A DNA stretch of 64,000 nucleotides. It comes from Trebonia sp963785645. Lineage in GTDB: Bacteria; Actinomycetota; Actinomycetes; Streptosporangiales; Streptosporangiaceae. The stretch covers positions 62,001 through 126,000 of the forward strand of contig CAWAWG010000021.1 of NCBI GenBank assembly GCA_963785645.1, in the 5' to 3' direction. Positions 1-7,878 of this stretch are shown here, piece by piece. Made by a program: the position numbers and the translations under genes. Under the pieces are notes generated by a model, which was not told the DNA's origin, ran no database searches, and saw only the letters and a program-made list of their open reading frames with translations. Positions within the stretch are counted from its first letter, which is position 1, and each line of letters starts with the position of its first letter.

Positions 1-1177
1 CCTTGGTCGTCCGCACCCCGCCAGGTGCCGCGTGGTACAGCTCCACGGCCTCGGGCAGGACCGAATCAGCGCGCAGGTCCCAGGCCGACAGCGCCGCGCC
101 GTGCACGGTGTGCACCGCGCGGTTCAGCAGGCCACCCCGGTCAAGCTCGCCGAGGATGGTGTAGATCCCGCCGGCCCGGTGCACGTCCTCCACGTGGTAG
201 GACCCGTTCGGTGCCACCTTGCACAGGCACGGCACCCGCCGGGACAGCTCGTCGATCTCCTTGAGCCCGAAGTCCACGCCCGCCTCGTGCGCGGCCGCGA
301 GCAGGTGCAGGATCGTGTTGGTCGACCCGCCCATCGCGATGTCGAGCGCCATCGCGTTCTCGAATGCCTCACGCGACGCGATCGACCGGGGCAGCACCGA
401 CTCGTCTTCCTCGAAGTAGTACCGCTTAGCAAGCGAGACCACCAGCGCGCCGGCCCGCTCGAACAGGGTGCGCCGGGCCGTGTGCGTCGCCAGCGTGGTC
501 CCGTTCCCCGGCAGCGCGAGCCCGATCGCCTCGGTGAGGCAGTTCATCGAGTTCGCGGTGAACATTCCCGAACAGGATCCGCAGGTTGGGCAGGCCGCCT
601 CCTCGATCGAAGCGAGTTCGGCATCCGACACCGACGGGTCGGCCGACGCGACCATCGAATCGATCAGGTCAAGCTTGCGGACACCGGACGAAGCGGAGGG
701 GCCGGAGACTGTCGCGACGACCTTGCCCGCCTCCATCGGGCCGCCGGAGACGAACACCGTCGGGATGTTGAGGCGCATCGCGGCGATCAGCATGCCGGGC
801 GTGATCTTGTCACAGTTGGAAACGCAGATCATCGCGTCCGCGCAGTGCGCGTTCACCATGTACTCGACCGAGTCGGCGATCAGCTCGCGGGATGGCAGCG
901 AGTACAGCATCCCGCCGTGCCCCATCGCGATGCCGTCGTCGACGGCGATCGTGTTGAACTCGCGGGGAATCGCGCCGGCGGCCCGCACCGCGTCGGCGAC
1001 GACCCGACCCACGTCAGCCAGGTGAACGTGACCGGGGACGAACTCGGTAAAGCTGTTGGCTACGGCGATGATCGGCTTGCCGAAGTCCTCGTTGGCTACC
1101 CCGGTCGCGCGCAGCAGCGCCCGCGCTCCCGCCATGTTCCGACCGTGCGTGACCGTGCGTGACCTCAACGGCGGCAT
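1..1177 (-). CDS. ilvD: Dihydroxy-acid dehydratase (IlvD), C-terminus beyond window
   Basis: Dehydrates 2,3-dihydroxy acids to 2-keto acids in valine, leucine and isoleucine synthesis, in the cytoplasm, using an Fe-S cluster. The reverse strand reads open from 1177 to the window edge (about 392 codons of roughly 610). The N-terminus MPPLRSRTVTHGRNMAGAR is the family start and fixes the ATG at 1177. The cluster and metal motifs follow: CVSNCDK near residue 125 and CPTCGSCSGMF near residue 195. MALDIAMGGSTNTILHLL near residue 275 is also typical of the IlvD/Edd family. No frameshift is visible. The 20 bases at 1141-1160 are a perfect 10-bp tandem repeat inside the first codons. The Edd paralogue is less likely because the N-terminus matches IlvD. 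Confidence 0.96.
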   Translation of the reverse strand, partial: MPPLRSRTVTHGRNMAGARALLRATGVANEDFGKPIIAVANSFTEFVPGHVHLADVGRVVADAVRAAGAIPREFNTIAVDDGIAMGHGGMLYSLPSRELIADSVEYMVNAHCADAMICVSNCDKITPGMLIAAMRLNIPTVFVSGGPMEAGKVVATVSGPSASSGVRKLDLIDSMVASADPSVSDAELASIEEAACPTCGSCSGMFTANSMNCLTEAIGLALPGNGTTLATHTARRTLFERAGALVVSLAKRYYFEEDESVLPRSIASREAFENAMALDIAMGGSTNTILHLLAAAHEAGVDFGLKEIDELSRRVPCLCKVAPNGSYHVEDVHRAGGIYTILGELDRGGLLNRAVHTVHGAALSAWDLRADSVLPEAVELYHAAPGGVRTTK

Positions 1178-1290
1178 CGCCGAACTCCCTCGCGCTGAGA
1201 AGCTGTGTCTTCTCAGAAGGTTACTCTCCTGCCGCAGGCTCTCATCCGGTGGCGATTCTTGCCCGCCTCTTCCCGCCGGAAGACCGCAGG

Positions 1291-2939
1291 TCAGCCTACC
1301 GGCGCATGGGTATGCGCGACGTCGGGAAGCACCCTGGCCGCCGTCTCGTAGATCGTCCGGACTTCCTCGCGGGTGAGGTGGACCACGCCCTCCTTCATCC
1401 GGCTGCGCCGCTTGAAGTACTTGCGCAGCGCGGGCCCGGTGAACACGTCGACGTTCCTGATCGTGGCGATGTCCCAGGGGATCTTCGGCCCGTAGATGGC
1501 GAGCGCGGGCCGGACCGTGATCTCGGTGCCAAGTGCCCCGGACAGGATCTCGCTGGCCTGTGTCGCCTCCCACACCGCGTGCTCAAGCCGGTCCTTCTGC
1601 GACTCGGGTCCGTGGTACAGCTTCTTGCCGTTCCAGGTCCTGATCGGCAGCTTGGGATTCCACCGCTCCGAGTCGATGGCGTAGACGCCGGTGGGGCCGA
1701 TGACCAGGTGGTCGATGAACTCACGGCTGTCCGGGATGGGCAGCGCGTTAAGTGCGAAATATCCCTCGCGCCGCAACCTCCCCAGCTGCTTATTCGTGGC
1801 CTTTCTGGCACCGGGGAAAGTGGCGCCGTTGCGGTACATGGCGGCATTGCGCGACCGGTAGACGGTGTCGACGATCCCGGCGAGGATCGCGAGCGTGAGG
1901 GCGATCGCCCAGTTCCTGGTGAGGATGAAGAACAGGATGCCGACGACCAGCATGATCGTGGCCCGTATGCGGTACAGACGCATCTGCACATCCGGTGGCA
2001 GGTCGCGTACGAGTACCCGCGGCGTGTCGTCGTCGACCGGCTGACCAGCCCAGATCCTCCGCACCCGCCGTCCGAACGGATTCGGCTTCCTGTCCTCCGC
2101 TTCGTCGCTCGCCCCGGGCGGGGAACTGATCGACTGGTTCCACGATGTGCCGATCGGTATCACGCGCGTCGGCTCGGAGCTCGGCTGCGGCTCGAACTCC
2201 CTGGTCGGCGCATCCTCGTCGGGGACTTCCATGGTCCTCATGTCGCCGAAGATGCCAACTCCCTCGTTGGACACCGGCTGCGCGGGCTCAACGACCGGAT
2301 CATCGGCGAGTGGCCCGGTGTAAGCCGGGCCGGGTACCTCGTAGACCAGGCCCGCGGTGGCGTCGTAGTCTTCCGGCTCTTCGCCGATCGGGGCGGCGGC
2401 GGTCGGCGCGGTGTCCGACAACCGGTGGCCCGGCAGCACCGTTCCAGACAGCACTGTTCCGACGCGGGACAGAGCACGGGACCAGACAGCACCGTCCCGG
2501 ACAGCACGGGACCAGAGAACTCGTCGCCCGGCGCCTCGGGACCTGACGCGTCTGATGGCACAGTGTCTGATGGCACAGCGTCTGATGGCGCCGAGCCTGG
2601 CGGCGCGGTGGGTGTCACGGATCCTCCGGGCGTGTCGAAGGGAGCCGCGGCGGCGGCCGTCCCGTCGGCCGGCGAGTGCGCGTACCTGATCGGGCCGCGC
2701 CGTCGGCCGGCCAAGGATCTGTCGTCGGAGGGGTTGCCGCTGCCAGGGCCGTGGCTGCCTGGACCGTCGGCGACTGCGTGCCGTGTGCCGCCGACCCCGG
2801 TGTTATGCCCGGTGCCTGGTGGCGGCTCAGCGTCGGGCGCCGGCGTTACGGTTGCCTGCACGCCGTCGTGCGGGTACGTACCGGGCTGCGCTGATGACCT
2901 GGAGTTCTTGATTCGGGGCCAAGCCATCCATCTCACCAT
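1291..2939 (-). CDS. NERD-domain membrane protein with Pro/Ser/Gly-rich N-terminus (one frameshift)
   Basis: The C-terminal part, read from about 2454 to 1291, has two adjacent hydrophobic segments (around ATIMLVVGILFFIL and ALTLAILAGIVD). A nuclease-related (NERD) domain follows, with HLVIGPTGVYAIDSERW and WEATQASEIL. The first 160 residues or so are in a second frame starting at ATG 2939. They are low-complexity, with repeated APSDAVPSDTVPSD and SGPVLSGTVLSG units. The two frames join near 2455-2470, where adding one G to a GC run restores a continuous repeat. I therefore read one protein of about 548 residues with a single indel. NERD is a predicted nuclease-like fold, but the substrate is unknown. 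A long open frame on the opposite strand here is a shadow. Confidence 0.75.
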
Positions 2940-3117
2940 CTCAGCGTACCGATTCGCCGCCGTGGGCGGCGCTCTGTAATCGACTGTATTCGATGTGCCC
3001 TATATCGGGTCCGTTGAAAACCGACTTCTGTCCCTAATGGCACTCTAAAACGGTATCCCCGATCCGCCTAGTGTGATCTTTCCCCGGTGGGCGCTTATGT
3101 ATGTGGGTTGTGACTGT

Positions 3118-3287
3118 AAGTCAAGATCAAAGTTAAAACCGGTGGCTGCTCAAGATCAAAGTCAAGACCCCGGGAGGGTGGTGGCTGTCAAGCCAAGGTC
3201 AAGACGTTGAGGGTGGTGACCTCAAGTCAAGGTCAAAGTCAAGACCCTGGGGTGGGGTGATCCCAAGTCAAGGTCAAAGTCAAGACC
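3118..3287. repeat. Five degenerate ~41-bp tandem direct repeats
   Basis: The core AAGTCAAGGTCAAAGTCAAG occurs exactly at 3224 and 3265, a spacing of 41 bp, each followed by ACC. Diverged copies lie near 3118, 3148 and 3187. The repeat is polypurine-leaning on the plus strand and lies in a region with no credible gene (2940-4469). Confidence 0.8.
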
Positions 3288-3311
3288 TTGGATGGGTGGG
3301 GTGGCTGTGGT

Positions 3312-3365
3312 CGCGGGGGATTCCCGCCAGCGCTCCTTCGGAAGGCTGGCGGCGAATCCCCCGCG
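3312..3365. repeat. Long near-perfect inverted repeat (20 bp paired)
   Basis: CGCGGGGGATTC (3312-3323) pairs with GAATCCCCCGCG (3354-3365). CCGCCAGC (3324-3331) pairs with GCTGGCGG (3345-3352). One unpaired C lies at 3353. The 13-nt loop itself contains a TCC/GGA mini-stem. There is no U-tract, so a simple intrinsic terminator is unlikely. Confidence 0.85.
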
Positions 3366-3465
3366 GCCCCCGCCTTCGGGCAGCCAAGGGGAGACCTCGC
3401 CGCAACGGCGACGGCCTCCGGCCTGCCATCGGGCGGCTGTCGCGTCACGGGTCGCCCCAGCTAGT

Positions 3466-3905
3466 GGCCTCGCCTTCGGCGTCGGGCGGCCGCCAGGGTG
3501 GAGCGTCAGCAGTTTCCCTTGGGGCTTGCCGCTTTTGTGGCGCTTGGTTATTGCTGGCGCCTTCGGCGTGGGGCTGCCGCCGGGGCGTCGGGTGTCAGCG
3601 GGCTCCGGTCGGTGCTGCTGCCTGCGTTCGTCCGGTTATTGCCCTCGCCTTCGGCGTCGGGCTGCCGCTAGGCATGGGGGGCAGCAGTCTTCCCCTGAGC
3701 TGCGGCTTGCATGCGTCCAGTTATTGCTTCGCCTTCGGCGTGGGGGTGCTGCCGGGCATGGGGGCAGCAGTCTTCTCCGGAGCTGCGTTTGGGTGTCGCC
3801 TGGTTATTTGGTTATTGCTTTCGCCTTCGGCGGGAGGGTGTCGCTTGCCGTGGAAGGTCGGCAGTCTGCTCAGGGGGCTGCCGCTTGTGGTTGCTTGGTT
3901 ATTGC
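3466..3905. repeat. Five ~87-bp degenerate repeats centred on CGCCTTCGGCG
   Basis: The hairpin-forming core CGCCTTCGGCG (4-bp stem, TTC loop) occurs at 3471, 3558, 3646, 3730 and 3832, giving spacings of 87, 88, 84 and 102 bp. Most copies are preceded by GGTTATTGC-like sequence and followed by GGGCTGCCG-like sequence and a GCAGCAGT-like block. Overlapping open frames here are in several phases and give only Arg/Gly/Ser-rich translations, so I see no gene. Confidence 0.75.
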
Positions 3906-3915
3906 TGTGTCGGCG

Positions 3916-3985
3916 ACATAGGGCCAGTACTGACCAGTAAGTGTCCTAGTGTGCGGCTTTTGTGGCGCATGAAATGGCCCTATGT
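3916..3985. repeat. 11-bp inverted repeat
   Basis: ACATAGGGCCA (3916-3926) and TGGCCCTATGT (3975-3985) are exact reverse complements, separated by 48 bp. The spacer and right flank also share GTGTCCTR direct repeats. The function is unknown. It could be a small element end or an operator. Confidence 0.6.
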
Positions 3986-4153
3986 GCGGAGTGTCCTGAC
4001 TGGGAAGAATCAACTTCATCACCTGTCACAGCGGACCTAACGTCCTGACGTTGTGGATTTTCTGACCGGTTGACCTGGTGCTGGTATTTGGGTGGCTCGT
4101 CTTACCGGTTGCTCCGTTTCTGCCTGGAAAATAGTCTTTCTGCTGCGCCTTAC

Positions 4154-4209
4154 GCCATAATCGCGATGGTTTTTCCGGTTATTTGATGAAAATCCTCCGC
4201 GATTATGGC
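4154..4209. repeat. 12-bp inverted repeat upstream of the acylase gene
   Basis: GCCATAATCGCG (4154-4165) and CGCGATTATGGC (4198-4209) are exact reverse complements around a 32-bp AT-richer loop. The pair lies about 260 bp upstream of the acylase start. Nothing else is recognised between 4210 and 4469. Confidence 0.6.
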
Positions 4210-4469
4210 CGCGAGTTCACGGCATTGGGGTGGTGACCAGGATCACACCCGGACCGTGACTCGCTCACCCGGGTGGATCGTTGTGCGCCTCATGGGGAAC
4301 GCGCCGCTCATCGTCGTCTGTCGCGCCGCGTGGACCGCCCCGCCGTGCCTGGTGCTTCCCCGTGAATACGCCTGCGCGGTCCGGGAACTTCAACTCCGGC
4401 CAGCGGAGGGGATCCGGGGTGCTCTCGAGGCTGGCCGCTGGAGGGGCATTTCGTGGTAAAACGGGCGGG

Positions 4470-7190
4470 ATGATCGGGCGGGCGAGACGGGAGCGGTACC
4501 GGGGTCGCAGACGGGGGCGCGCGCGGCGGGTGGTCAGCCTGGTCGGCGCGGTGGTCGTCTCGGCGCTGCTGCTTGGCGTTCTCGGGTTCGGGTACGGGAT
4601 GATCCCGGCGCTCGGGCCCGTCCTTGACCCGGGGCGCGGCGCATGGACGTCCGCGTCCGGCGGGCAGCCGGTCAGCTCACAGCAGTTGCAGATACAGGGG
4701 CTTACCGGTCCGGCCACGGTTTCGTTCAGCGCGCAGGGCCTGGCATCGATATCGGCGGGCAGCACCCACGACCTGTTCCTCGCACTCGGCTACGTGCACG
4801 CGAAGTTCCGGCTCACGGAGCTCGATGCCGAGCGGCGTCTCGGTGAAGGGCGCCTCGCGCAGCTTGCGGGCGTGAGCGCCCTGGACAGCGATGAGTTTGA
4901 ACTGCGGATCGGTCTGCTGCGCACCGCGCAGAACGAATGGGCGCATACCACTGGCGCTGCCCGCGCCGCACTCCTCGCCTACGCGCAGGGCGTGAACGAC
5001 GACATCGCCCAGGTCCGCGCCTCCGGCGACTGGCCTGCCCTCTTCACGCTCACCGGCCAGTACCCGAGTGCGTGGACCCCGATCGACAGCCTGGTCGTTC
5101 AGGGCGTGCTCACCGAGGAACTCGACTACACCACTGGTCCGCTTGACTACGCGATCCTCGACAAGTCCCTCGGCTCCGCGAACACCGCCGACTGGTTCCC
5201 GGTCCTGGCGAAGAACACGCAGACGCCCTATGACCCAGGCCCGTACATCAAGGCACCGCTGACCCCGGTGCCGCCAGACATCGCGAGCTCGGTCCCGGCA
5301 GGCAGTGCGGCGGCGGCGCCCGGTACCGCCGCCCCGTCGTCCACGGCGTCGTCCACCGCGTCGGCCTCCGGTACGGATCCGGCTTCCGGTAGCGGTTCGG
5401 TTTCCGCGGATGGAGGAAGCCGGACTCGTTCTGATGACTCATCGGCGGTGACGGGGGCGGCGGCGAGCGTGCTTGACCAGCTCAGCCAGTTGCTGCCGGA
5501 CGAAATTCATCATTACCCCGACTCCAATGCGTGGGCGGCGAACGGGCCCGCGGTGGAAGGGGGCGGCGCGTTGCTAGGCGGCGACCCGCACCTGGCGCAG
5601 ACGCTGCCGTCGGTCTGGTACGAGGTGGCGCTGTCCGCGCCGGGATACCAGGTGGCGGGGGTGAGCCTGCCCGGAGTGCCGGGCGTGCTGCTCGGGCACA
5701 ACGCGCATATCGCCTGGTCGATCACTGACACGCAGGACTCGGCCACCTTCTACTACAAAGAGCAGGTCCGCGGTTCGCAGTACTACTGGGACGGCGCCTG
5801 GCGGCCGCTGACCGTGGTGCATTACTCGATCCCGGTGCGCGGCGGGGCGACCAGACAGCTCACGGTGGACATCACCGCTCAGGGGCCGATCATCAGCCAG
5901 GCCGGCCAGGTAATGGCGGTGGACTGGATGGGGAACGTCCCGTCCGACGACGTCAGCGCCCTCTTCGGCGTGAATATCGCGTCGAACTTCACGCAGTTCA
6001 AGGCGGCGCTGGCGGGCTGGCACGCACCGACCCAGAACTTCGTCTACACCGATACTTCCGGAAATATCGGTGTAATTGCCCCCGGTTACTACCCGCAGGT
6101 GCCGGCCACCTGCACGCCCTGGCTGCCGATGCCAGGCACGGGGGAGTGCGACATCACCGGAGTGATCCCGTACCAGGCGGTGCCCCAGTCCTACGACCCG
6201 CCGTCGCACCTGATCGCGACCGACAACCAGCGGCCGGTCAGCGGCGATTATCCCTACTACGTCGGGACCGCGTTCGACTTCTACGACCCCGGCTACCGGG
6301 CCGCGCACGCGTACGCCGCGCTCAAGGCGGCCGAGCCGCTGACCCCCGGCAAGATCGCAGACCTGCAAACCGACCTGACCGACCCGCTCGCCGCCCGGGT
6401 GATGCCGGCCGTACTGAAGGCGCTGAACGGCGCCGGTCTGCCCGCGCAGGACCGGAGCGCGGCGTCCCTGATGACGTCGTGGGACTACGGCATGGACGCG
6501 GACTCGGCCGCGGCGTCGCTGTGGTGGACGTTCTGGGGCTCGTACCTCAACACGGTCTTCGCTCCCTGGTGGCAGGCGGCGAAGGTCCCGGCCAGCAAGG
6601 ACCCGCTTGACCTCTCGATCACGCCGGGCGATGCGCCGCTGACCGAGGACCTGGAGGCGTGGACGCTCGGCGATCAGTCCAACCCCGCGTTCGCCGGGCC
6701 AAGCGGGCACGGGTCCGGCACGGCCGCCAGGGCGATCGTGGCCGCGTTCGAGAAGACGGTCGCGCACCTGTCCAAGAAACTGGGCGGCGACCCGGCCACG
6801 TGGACCTGGGGCCGGATCCACACCCGGTCGTTCCCCTCGATCACCGGCGCGGACGGCCTCGGCTACGGCCCCCGCGCGGCGGGCGGCGACCCGTTCACCG
6901 AGGACGCCGCCGACGGCGGACTCAACGCGTCGACCGGGCCGAGCTGGCGGATGATCGTCAGTCTCGGCCGCACCGGGTACGTCCCGCCCCGGCTGGTTCC
7001 CGGTTCACCGTCGTCCTATGGGGGCGACGAGCAGATCGACGCCGTCGGGGTGTATCCCGGCGGCCAGTCGGAAAACCCGGCCTCTGGATGGTACGAGAAC
7101 CTGATCGACGCCTGGTGGAACGGCGAGTACCTGGCGGTCCCGGTTCCGGGGCAGCCCGCGGGCCCGGTCACCTGGAGGCTCCATGGCTAG
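4470..7190 (+). CDS. Penicillin acylase family Ntn-hydrolase, membrane-anchored or secreted
   Basis: Family members hydrolyse amide bonds of beta-lactam side chains, N-acyl-homoserine lactones or acyl peptides after self-cleavage into two subunits. This protein has 906 residues. A basic N-terminus is followed by a hydrophobic segment near residues 24-45, then an alpha-subunit region (GYVHAKFRLTELDAERRLGE). An Ala/Ser/Thr-rich linker lies around residues 280-330. The presumed catalytic beta-chain Ser is residue 352 (codon 5523-5525) in DSNAWAANGP, followed by LLGGDPHLAQTLPSVWYE and GHNAHIAWSITD. ATG 4470 is preferred over an open extension from 4281 because the basic and hydrophobic export segment starts there. 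Its stop overlaps the next start, so the two are probably cotranscribed. The substrate cannot be predicted. Confidence 0.9.
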   Translation: MIGRARRERYRGRRRGRARRVVSLVGAVVVSALLLGVLGFGYGMIPALGPVLDPGRGAWTSASGGQPVSSQQLQIQGLTGPATVSFSAQGLASISAGSTHDLFLALGYVHAKFRLTELDAERRLGEGRLAQLAGVSALDSDEFELRIGLLRTAQNEWAHTTGAARAALLAYAQGVNDDIAQVRASGDWPALFTLTGQYPSAWTPIDSLVVQGVLTEELDYTTGPLDYAILDKSLGSANTADWFPVLAKNTQTPYDPGPYIKAPLTPVPPDIASSVPAGSAAAAPGTAAPSSTASSTASASGTDPASGSGSVSADGGSRTRSDDSSAVTGAAASVLDQLSQLLPDEIHHYPDSNAWAANGPAVEGGGALLGGDPHLAQTLPSVWYEVALSAPGYQVAGVSLPGVPGVLLGHNAHIAWSITDTQDSATFYYKEQVRGSQYYWDGAWRPLTVVHYSIPVRGGATRQLTVDITAQGPIISQAGQVMAVDWMGNVPSDDVSALFGVNIASNFTQFKAALAGWHAPTQNFVYTDTSGNIGVIAPGYYPQVPATCTPWLPMPGTGECDITGVIPYQAVPQSYDPPSHLIATDNQRPVSGDYPYYVGTAFDFYDPGYRAAHAYAALKAAEPLTPGKIADLQTDLTDPLAARVMPAVLKALNGAGLPAQDRSAASLMTSWDYGMDADSAAASLWWTFWGSYLNTVFAPWWQAAKVPASKDPLDLSITPGDAPLTEDLEAWTLGDQSNPAFAGPSGHGSGTAARAIVAAFEKTVAHLSKKLGGDPATWTWGRIHTRSFPSITGADGLGYGPRAAGGDPFTEDAADGGLNASTGPSWRMIVSLGRTGYVPPRLVPGSPSSYGGDEQIDAVGVYPGGQSENPASGWYENLIDAWWNGEYLAVPVPGQPAGPVTWRLHG

Positions 7191-7728
7191 CCCGGCCCAG
7201 CCGATGGCAGCCGGCCGGGGCCAGCCGCAGGCCGAACGGTGGCTGGCCGGCCCGCTGGCGGTGCGGTTCGGCGTGCTCGCGGTGACCGCGGCCGCCAGCG
7301 CTCTCGGTGCCTGGCTCGGGGCCTGGTGGGTCCCGTTCGTGGCCGGTCTGGCGGCCGGCGTCCTCGGCCGGGCCGGTGCTCGCGGGCGGGCCGGGGCAGG
7401 CGACACCCGATCGCCCGTCACGCGGCGCACACGGCAGCCGCGCGGTGTCGTGCTTCCGGCAGCAGTCGGCGCGGCCCTCGGCTGGGCGATACCGATCTGG
7501 GCGCTGGCGCTTGACGGCCAGCCCGTCGGCGCGACCGCCCGGGTCATCGCGGGCCTGGCGGGTCTGCCGCCGTACGCCGGGGTCGCGGTCGCCGTCACGC
7601 TGCTACTTGCCGCCCTCCAGGTCCTGGCCGGCGCCTGGCTGGCAAGCGCGCTTCTCCCCGCTAGGGCAGTGACCCGGGAAAACCCGGAGACGAAACGCAC
7701 CAAGGACCCGGGGAATCCCCAGACGTGA
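7183..7728 (+). CDS. Small membrane protein coupled to the acylase
   Basis: A 181-residue protein whose ATG overlaps the acylase stop by 8 bases, suggesting translational coupling. Hydrophobic stretches lie at about residues 24-60 (with an Ala/Gly/Trp-rich core), 87-108 and 130-155, giving three or four membrane spans. The C-terminal tail is short and charged (RENPETKRTKDPG). No catalytic motif is visible and I do not recognise a family. Its placement suggests a partner of the acylase at the membrane, but that is inference from position only. Confidence 0.75.
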   Translation: MASPAQPMAAGRGQPQAERWLAGPLAVRFGVLAVTAAASALGAWLGAWWVPFVAGLAAGVLGRAGARGRAGAGDTRSPVTRRTRQPRGVVLPAAVGAALGWAIPIWALALDGQPVGATARVIAGLAGLPPYAGVAVAVTLLLAALQVLAGAWLASALLPARAVTRENPETKRTKDPGNPQT

Positions 7729-7878
7729 ACCTGGCGTGAATATGGGCCGGGCGTAGCGGCCGGCCGACGATAGACTCCGACGGGGGGCGGGTAGAGCACC
7801 CCTTTGGACTTCTCCAGGCCTCTCCGGGCGTCTCGCGCGTCCGGTTTCGCAGGCAGACGCAAACCGACGGAGTAAAAC

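Noticed and set aside
1159..2979. 606-codon plus-strand open frame opposite the NERD gene
   Set aside because: It is the antisense shadow of a GC-rich gene. The minus strand has the domain, membrane segments and codon bias.
3118..3905. CRISPR array
   Set aside because: Repeats are degenerate and of two different kinds, spacing is filled with diverged repeat sequence rather than unique spacers, and no cas gene is near.
3257..3940. Overlapping plus-strand open frames of 209-227 codons in the repeat locus
   Set aside because: Translations simply reflect the DNA repeats (Arg/Gly/Ser runs in several phases), with no ribosome-binding site or family similarity.
5574..6821. 415-codon minus-strand frame inside the acylase gene
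   Set aside because: Antisense shadow; the plus-strand product is a complete penicillin acylase family protein.
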